A stretch of 64,000 nt of DNA, from the NCBI RefSeq assembly GCF_000142805.1, contig NC_013083.1:1656066-1720065 (forward strand). Direction: 5' to 3'. The stretch is from Lachancea thermotolerans CBS 6340. Its lineage: Eukaryota > Ascomycota > Saccharomycetes > Saccharomycetales > Saccharomycetaceae. The notes below the pieces were generated by a model. The model was not told where the DNA came from, did not search any database, and saw only the letters and a program-made list of their open reading frames with translations. Positions 58,146 through 64,000 of this stretch are shown here, in pieces. Numbering within the stretch: the stretch's first letter is position 1; the number at the start of each line of letters is the position of its first letter. The translations under genes were made by a program, and so were the position numbers.

Positions 58146-59076
58146 AATTTTGCGTTTAGCAATTTCATAATTTGTCATCGATAAAACTTTAAAGGGGGGT
58201 TGCAACGTGTCTATTAAAAATCGGAGTTGAGCAGGTAGTTCTTTACGACATACACCCCTAAATTAACGCTTAGTCGGAGCTTTTTTTGTCAGATTATAGT
58301 CAAATCACTGATGTGTGATAGTGCCAAGTTGCATAATGACACATTGGTATGAAATGATATGGCATATGGACATATCATAATGGAAATCTTGGCCAAGGAA
58401 TTTGAGACCCTTTCGAACAACGAACCAGGCTCGCTTCAATAAACCTAAACCCAGAAATCATGTTTACACCTGGATGACCTGTTTAAGTCTCAAGATCTAA
58501 ATCCTGAGTAAGAGAAAGGGCAAGCTGTTTTGTACCATCCCCCACGAAACAGTTTTCTGATCTTATATAGAAAGCCTGGCGAACGGGTTTGGCAACCTTC
58601 CAACCAAAGGTCTAGACCTTCTTCATCAGTTTCTTTTTTTGATGAATATTCAAGTTGTATTAGGGTTGTGAGTCAAGCTCCAATGACTTTCAAGAGCTCA
58701 GTAAATTTCAAGGATTTTGAATTCAACCCGAAAGATAGCAAAGTGGCTCTAAAATTCTGTGTCTTCCCCGACTAACTCAAATTTATTCACTAATTGAGTT
58801 TCAGGAAAATGCTTGATCTGGTTGATGAAGGCCTACTTGCATATAATTGTCTGCTCTACTAAGATTACTCTTGAGTTATTATTATGTCATCGCTTTGATA
58901 ATCACATACGGCCAGTTCTTCAGCAGTTGTAATCGAAAGGGGATGGGCGGGTTTGAGCCAAGAAGCAAACAATACCATCCTCATTACAATTGAAAACGCC
59001 CTTTAGACTGCGAGGATATTTTCGATTTAACCGCGCTAGCTAAGTACATCAGGTTACGTTGCAGGAGTCCCTAAGT

Positions 59077-59191
59077 AGCCACACTTGTGGCTCGAAGAGA
59101 AGGCCTAAAAACTATTTTCCATTCCACTGCCAAGCTAGGTGGAAATGCCACTCTGTGGGTACCTGCAGTTGAAGAGTAGTTCCTATATAAA
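59077..59191. promoter_or_regulatory. Met31/32-like cores and TATA box of the sulfatase
   Basis: An inverted repeat at 59077-59092, AGCCACA-CT-TGTGGCT, contains the Met31/32 core TGTGGC on both strands, and CTGTGG occurs again at 59153-59158. TATATAAA follows at 59184-59191, 60 bp before the ATG. Met31/32 drive sulfur-assimilation genes, which suits a gene that frees sulfate from esters. Confidence 0.5.
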
Positions 59192-59250
59192 GAACTTGGA
59201 AAGAATGCGATTTCAGAAAGAAAGGCAGCTAAATAAACGAACAAGGCTTC

Positions 59251-61200
59251 ATGACAATGCATCAATATTGGAACACAACAAAGCCAGACAAGGATTGCTC
59301 CTCCCATAAGACACCAAAAACGGCCCATCCAATTACAGTGAACGCAAATGAGGCGGTTGCACGCAGATTACCTTTCTCAGACACACGAGACTTTGACGAT
59401 GCCACGAAAGGTTTCATCGGCACTATTCCAGATGCTGTTGTACTTAATCAAAATGGACAGCAGGTCTGGAGCATGAAAAAATATGATTTTCTACAAACAA
59501 GCCGTTCACCGGACACCGTTAATCCCAGCCTTTGGAGGATGGCAAGACTCAATGCAATTCATGGACTCTTTAAGGTAACTGAGCGAGTATATCAAATAAG
59601 AGGATTTGATATTGCTAACATGACAGTGATTGAGGGCGATACATCTCTAATTATTATAGATCCGCTGTTTACAGTTGAGACAGCCCGCGCGTCACTGACC
59701 CTTTACTACAAGCATCGTCCCAAGAAACCTGTGTCTACAGTCATATACACGCACAGCCATTCTGATCATTACGGTGGTGTAAAAGGAGTCATAAACGAAG
59801 CTGATGTTCAAACAAAAAAAGTTCAAGTGGTTGCACCTTCGGGGTTTATGGAGAGCGTAGTGAGCGAAACATTTCTCGCTGGAAACGCAATGAAACGCCG
59901 CTCCCACTTTCAGTTTGGTATGTCACTTCCTGCTGGAGTCCAGGGGTTTGTTGATTCGGGAATAGGAAAAGCTGCTGCATTGGGAACCGTAACGCTGGTT
60001 GCATCCACAATCAATATCGAAAATAACCTCGAAACACTTGTGTTTGACGGCGTCAAGTTCACTTTCCAGCTTGCTCCAGGATCGGAAGCTCCATCTGAGA
60101 TGCTAATCCACCTTCCACAGTTCCAAGTTCTGAATATGGCAGAAGACGTCACCCACCATATGCATAACCTCTATGCTATCCGGGGAGTCGAAGTGCGAGA
60201 CGCAAACAAATGGTCGAAATATATCGATTCCGCACGCGTCAATTTTGGCGAAAAGAGCGATATACTGATTGCTCAGCACCATTGGCCTACGTTCGGACGG
60301 GTGAATGTGAACAATATGTTAAGGAAGCAACGCGACATGTACAAATTCATCCATGATCAAACGCTTCGCCTCGTGAACCATGGATATACTAGTAAAGACA
60401 TCGCGGAAATATTACACATGCCTAGTAGTATCTCCGGGGAATGGTCTACCCGCGGCTACTACGGTACACTAAGCCACAACTCGAAAGCCGTTTACCAGAA
60501 GTACATGGGCTGGTATGACGCGAATCCAGCGAACCTCAATCCGCTTCCTCCAGTGGCCGAGTCGAAGAAGATAGTCGAATACATGGGCGGTGCAGAAGCT
60601 GTTCTGAAGCGCGCCCACGATGATTACGCTAAGGGTGAATTCCGCTGGGTAGCCAGTGTCACCAGTAAGGCTGTGTATGCTAACCCAGGCAATATCGCCG
60701 CCCGTGAACTTTGCGCGGATGCACTGGAACAACTTGGCTACCAATCGGAAGCTAGCACTTGGCGGAATGCGTATCTTTTGGGATCATTGGAACTGCGTCA
60801 CGGCCCACAAAGGATGCCAGTTTCCGCCAAGCGTGCTACTATCAGTGCTGTCAGCAATGAATTAATGTTTGATTACCTGGCAATAAGAGTCAACGCCACA
60901 AATGCTGAAGGAAAACACATAATTCTGAACTGGAATTTTACGGATTCTAAGGAGCAATTTGTCGTAACACTTGAAAATTGTGCCCTAACTAATATTCACG
61001 GCTCGTCAGCAGAAGCTGATGCTACTGTAAACTTAGACCGCCCCACATTAAATTCAATACTAGCAAGCAAAATTACAACTCTGGAAGCTCAAAACAAAAG
61101 AAAGTTGGTAATAGAAGGAAACAAAGCGAGCCTCGATCTTTTAATTTCGTTACTGGACGAATTCGACGAATTGTTTCCAATTGTTGAGCCCCGAGTCTAA
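59251..61200 (+). CDS. BDS1: Alkyl/aryl sulfatase, BDS1/SdsA type
   Basis: This 649-residue metallo-beta-lactamase-fold sulfatase is of the type of Pseudomonas SdsA1 and S. cerevisiae Bds1. The zinc site THSHSDH is at 167-173 (H168, H170, D172, H173), preceded by TSLIIIDPLFTVETARASL. A second metal block is NMAEDVTHHMHNLYAIRGVEVRD near 295-317, and H of AQHHWPTFG comes next. GGAEAVLKRAHDDYAKGEFRWVASV starts the helical dimerisation domain, and an SCP2-like domain closes the protein at about 525-645. It hydrolyses primary alkyl sulfates such as dodecyl sulfate to give sulfate for growth. Yeast BDS1 is a known case of gain from bacteria. No signal peptide is seen, unlike the secreted bacterial enzyme. 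Confidence 0.94.
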   Translation: MTMHQYWNTTKPDKDCSSHKTPKTAHPITVNANEAVARRLPFSDTRDFDDATKGFIGTIPDAVVLNQNGQQVWSMKKYDFLQTSRSPDTVNPSLWRMARLNAIHGLFKVTERVYQIRGFDIANMTVIEGDTSLIIIDPLFTVETARASLTLYYKHRPKKPVSTVIYTHSHSDHYGGVKGVINEADVQTKKVQVVAPSGFMESVVSETFLAGNAMKRRSHFQFGMSLPAGVQGFVDSGIGKAAALGTVTLVASTINIENNLETLVFDGVKFTFQLAPGSEAPSEMLIHLPQFQVLNMAEDVTHHMHNLYAIRGVEVRDANKWSKYIDSARVNFGEKSDILIAQHHWPTFGRVNVNNMLRKQRDMYKFIHDQTLRLVNHGYTSKDIAEILHMPSSISGEWSTRGYYGTLSHNSKAVYQKYMGWYDANPANLNPLPPVAESKKIVEYMGGAEAVLKRAHDDYAKGEFRWVASVTSKAVYANPGNIAARELCADALEQLGYQSEASTWRNAYLLGSLELRHGPQRMPVSAKRATISAVSNELMFDYLAIRVNATNAEGKHIILNWNFTDSKEQFVVTLENCALTNIHGSSAEADATVNLDRPTLNSILASKITTLEAQNKRKLVIEGNKASLDLLISLLDEFDELFPIVEPRV

Positions 61201-62060
61201 AACCTTCCAGCAGCAACAACCTTGGTTAACCTGCTTTGAGTTTTGTGACAGTAAAAAGGAGTTTCAGTTCTGTGATTTCTAAAAACGTTTCGCTCCAGGG
61301 GTTATTTAGTAAATAATTACAAATTTGTACCAAGCCCGTCTTCTCTTTCACGTATTCCATATCAAGTATCCATATCTGGTCACATGGGTGCCTTATTCGA
61401 GGCTAGGAGGAGAGATGAAACTTAGTCTAAGGCGGTATGTTTTTCACGTACTAGAACTACGACGCCAGCAGAAAGCCATTTGTTTACGAAACGTCGATTT
61501 TGAGGAACTTCAATAACGTCGTAACTCTACAAGGTTTAATGATATCACGTGATGTATTTAATTGAGTAGTCACTGTGACTTCCAAGCCAACGAGTGCGCG
61601 GCAGCTGGCGAGTGTAGGGGGGGGTTCGTGTTTTTTGGAATTTTACGCATGTCTTTGGGGTCCTTCCGTAATGTATACTTTTGAAAATACCCAAAACTGT
61701 GTGCTCCTTGATGAAGAGCTTGCGAGAGTGTGAACGCGGCGTGGCTTGTCCCTAAGTCACATGTGTCTTTCTTCAGTCACGTGCTACTCCCTCTCGTCAC
61801 ATGCTCCTGTGACCTGTCACCTGTCACCTGCTTCTCACCAGTCACGTGCCTTGATTACTCCGAGTGCCATCCCGACTCATATTCTTACGCTTTTGGGTAG
61901 TTTGCCATCCGCCATTCGCCATTTGCCATTTGCCATTCCCCCAGCATGGGTTTCGTTAAAGTGCTGCACATTCTTGATCGCGATATGGGCTGCACAAATC
62001 ATATCTATCGATAAACAATTGGCTTATCTTGGAGTGCTGCCTGCTGTATTAAAAAAAGGT
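61201..62060. other. Subtelomeric non-coding DNA
   Basis: About 0.9 kb with no gene. It includes the TCACNTG cluster at 61757-61848, an isolated TCACGTGA near 61547, and a run of gccatt-like words at about 61905-61935. Open frames arise from pyrimidine-rich sequence. Confidence 0.5.
61757..61848 (+). promoter_or_regulatory. Cluster of six TCACNTG E-box motifs
   Basis: TCACATG at 61757-61763, TCACGTG at 61777-61783, TCACATG at 61797-61803, TCACCTG at 61817-61823 and 61824-61830, and TCACGTG at 61842-61848, all in one orientation. TCACRTG is the Cbf1 core. Spacing is close to 20 bp for the first four, so it may be a degenerate repeat. Confidence 0.7.
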
Positions 62061-62158
62061 CTTCTCCTCCTGATCCTCCTTCTCCTCCTGATCCTCCTTC
62101 TCCTCCTGATCCTCCTTCTCCTCCTGATCCTCCTTCTCCTCCTGATCCTCCTTCTCCT
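62061..62158 (+). repeat. 18-bp minisatellite, five perfect copies
   Basis: The unit CTTCTCCTCCTGATCCTC is repeated perfectly at 62061-62150, with a partial sixth copy to 62158. On the minus strand it lies in a 94-codon frame (62005-62289) as GGSGGE-type hexapeptides, but that frame has no other sign of being a gene. Confidence 0.95.
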
Positions 62159-63046
62159 TTCACTATAAACCTCCCACTTCCCTCCCCCCAAACGTCACCT
62201 CCAAGAATTAGAAATACTCCTATTTTGGATATCCGTAGTTTCCCCTCCTGCTCTGGCACTCGGCGTTTGAGAGCGAGGGACCGCATCATCTCTTACTGGA
62301 GTTCATAGAGCAAAAGGCAGAGATGCAGAAGGCCGCAAACCACATGGTGTAGAGGTGGTTGTACGGGCGTGAGATGTATGGGTAGGTTTACGAATGAGCG
62401 CGGCAAGAAGGACTATGAGCGGATGCAGACAAACTTCACGTGGAAGAGGGGTGATGAGGGAGTACTGCGGTGTGTTCATTTCCTGTCTAGCATTTATAGT
62501 TGTTCCTATATCGAGACAAATGGGCGTTGAAAAATATATTCTGACACCTAAATATGAAAAGTGGGCTCCTAGATTGACTTCATTGAAGGATTAAAAGAAT
62601 CATTTCCCAAGTCCTCAACCAGGGGCTGTAGAGCTTGTGCAGTGAGCGTAGTACTAGTGTCCTGACCCCCTCATTGTGGAAGTGCTCTAACTGTGTCTAT
62701 ACCGTCTACAGCACCAGTAATCACTGAATACGTGAGTGTGTAGTCAGATATGAGGTAGGCAGTAATGGGTCCTGGGGGGCCGTATCCCACAGAGTCATCT
62801 GCCATCATGTTCTTCTCCACAGTTGCTTTAATATATAGCGGGTGTACCAGAGGGAGTGTCCCAAGTTTCCCGAGCTGTTCCAAGTGTCCGGGAGTATCCG
62901 TCAGGAGTATTGATTATAGGTATCTCTTGGGAGTGTCTGGGACGGTGGGATATTCTAGATAGATGGAGTGTTTGAGTGAAAGAGTGTCCGAGATAGGGGA
63001 GATAGAGCAAATATCCTAGATGGAATTGTCCAAAATGTAGTTACGA
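62159..63046. other. Subtelomeric non-coding DNA between minisatellites
   Basis: About 0.9 kb with no gene supported. On the minus strand, 62671-62883 is open and reads rather protein-like (KNMMADDSVGYGPPGP) but lacks an ATG at its front, so it may be a gene fragment. Words such as GAGTGTCC recur between 62850 and 63000. Confidence 0.4.
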
Positions 63047-63199
63047 GGAGTATGTGGAGTACGTGGAGTACGTGGAGTACGTGGAGTACGTGGAGTATGT
63101 GGAGTACGTGGAGTACGTGGAGTACGTGGAGTACGTGGAGTACGTGGAGTAGGTGGAGTACGCGGAGTACGCGGAGTACGTGGAGTACGTAGAGTACGA
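63047..63199 (+). repeat. 9-bp minisatellite, about 17 copies
   Basis: The unit GGAGTACGT is repeated about 17 times over 153 bp with scattered single-base changes (TATGT, TAGGT, ACGCG) and a diverged last copy. The minus strand reads as a run of PRTPRT, an artefact of the period. Confidence 0.95.
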
Positions 63200-64000
63200 A
63201 AGAATAGTTTTTGGATTGAGAAAAGAAAAAGCGACGAGGTCAGAGAGAAGACGATAAAAGGGGGAGGCAAGTAGACGAAGGAGAGCGGATGGAGAGTCGA
63301 GAGTTGGATATATGAGGTGAGTGGATCTGGAAAGATATAGTTTGAGAAAGAAGAGTGAGAGAACGGCGTTTGGTGGAGGGGGACGAGGTGGTGAGGTTCG
63401 TGATTATGTAAGCGAGAAGAGGCGAGAAAAGTGTGGAGGGTAGGCTAATAGACGAGAGCGTTTGGAGAGACGAGAGCTGCATAGGTAGAGCGAGTGCGTT
63501 TGAAAAGACATGATTCGAGAAAAAAAAGTGAGAAAAAGGTGTTTGGTGGAGGGGGATGAGATGGTGATGTTCGTGATTATGTAAGCAATCGAGTTAAGGA
63601 GAAGGATGTGGAGGGTAGGCGAATAGACGAAGGAGAGTGGATGGAGAGCGGATGGAGAGTCGAGGGCTGGATATGTTGAGCAAGCGAGTCGGGGAGAGTG
63701 TATATTGACAGAGAAGAGCGAGAAAAAGGTGTTTGGTGGAGGGGGACGAAGAGGTGATGTTCGTGATTATGTAAGCGATTAAGCTAAGGAGAAGGGTGTG
63801 GAGGGTAGTCGAATAGACGAGAGAGAGCGTTGGGGGAGTCGAGAGCTAGGTGGATAGAGCGAGTGAGTTTGAAAAGATATGATTCGAGAAAAAAAAGTGA
63901 GAAAACGGTGTTTGGTGGAGGGGGATGAAGTGGTGAGGTTCGTGATTACGTAAGCTAGAGTGATAGAGTGATAGAGTAGAGGTTGGATCAGTGAGGAAGT
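63200..64000 (+). repeat. Subtelomeric satellite, about four copies of 175-190 bp
   Basis: A purine-rich unit recurs, marked by TAGACGA at 63272, 63449, 63624 and 63814, and by GTTTGGTGGAGGGGGA followed by TTCGTGATTAYGTAAGC near 63369, 63541, 63731 and 63910. The copies are imperfect and of slightly different length. The array continues to the window edge. It is probably a telomere-associated satellite; no telomeric repeat itself is seen. Confidence 0.85.

Larger units (their letters stand above)
57871..59250. other. Intergenic between SDR copy 2 and sulfatase
   Basis: About 1.4 kb between divergent starts. It contains a C15 run at 58131-58145 and sulfur-gene-like sites near 59080. An 81-codon frame at 58530-58775 has no recognised motif. 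Confidence 0.4.

Noticed and set aside
62005-62289. 94-codon frame coding GGSGGE repeats
   Set aside because: Only the minisatellite makes it look special; flanking codons have no recognisable content.
1-64000. tRNA genes, Ty elements or solo LTRs, centromere, CRISPR
   Set aside because: Scanned by eye for B-box-like GGTTCGANTCC with an A box, for LTR-like TG-CA repeats, for CDEI-CDEII-CDEIII order and for spaced direct repeats. None was convincing. A tool search (tRNAscan-SE, RepeatMasker) would be decisive.

Overview
This window looks like the end of a chromosome arm of a budding yeast of the family Saccharomycetaceae that did not pass through the whole-genome duplication. The genus Lachancea fits best. 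L. thermotolerans is the species I would test first, because it is known for making lactate and, from memory, for carrying adjacent LDH genes near a chromosome end. The genes are intronless, and many can be assigned to S. cerevisiae families. At the left, SIC1, RGD2, EMP47/46 and SWP82 lie side by side. In S. cerevisiae the counterparts are split between YLR079W-YLR080W and YFL047W-YFL048C-YFL049W, so this is the unduplicated ancestral order.

Layout. Positions 1-10.5 kb hold conserved housekeeping genes: SIC1, RGD2, a SelW-like CxxC protein, EMP47, SWP82 and ARG4. Positions 11-27.4 kb are GC-rich and hold accessory and surface functions: a YKL107W-like SDR, a GPI cell-wall protein, an HGT1-like glucose transporter, a domesticated-looking hAT transposase gene, a PDR5-type drug pump with PDR elements in its promoter, and a maltase. 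Base composition shifts near 29-30 kb, at the remains of an HXT-type hexose transporter. From there to the end the DNA is AT-rich, gene-poor and subtelomeric: two L-lactate dehydrogenase genes, a COS/DUP membrane protein, an AIF1-like oxidoreductase, two PLP aminotransferases, a TNA1-like permease, a MNN1-type mannosyltransferase, a Na+/H+ exchanger broken by three in-frame stops, a second YKL107W-like SDR, and a BDS1-type alkyl sulfatase of bacterial character. The last 2 kb are an 18-bp minisatellite, a 9-bp minisatellite and a roughly 180-bp satellite array. No telomeric repeat is reached.

How the genes fit together. The right arm reads as a collection of conditional metabolism: sugar uptake and maltose use, fermentation to lactate, use of sulfate esters, amino-acid or ketoacid conversion, and cell-surface and efflux functions. 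Several promoters carry recognisable sites that fit their gene: PDREs for PDR5, Rgt1-like and Mig1-like sites for HGT1, and Met31/32-like cores for BDS1. Further strong signals are the tandem LDH pair with matching TATA placement, an array of five TGAGTTA motifs upstream of the hAT-derived gene, and a perfect 22-bp palindrome between the maltase and the decayed hexose transporter.

All identifications come from reading translated sequence and remembered family features. No database search was possible.
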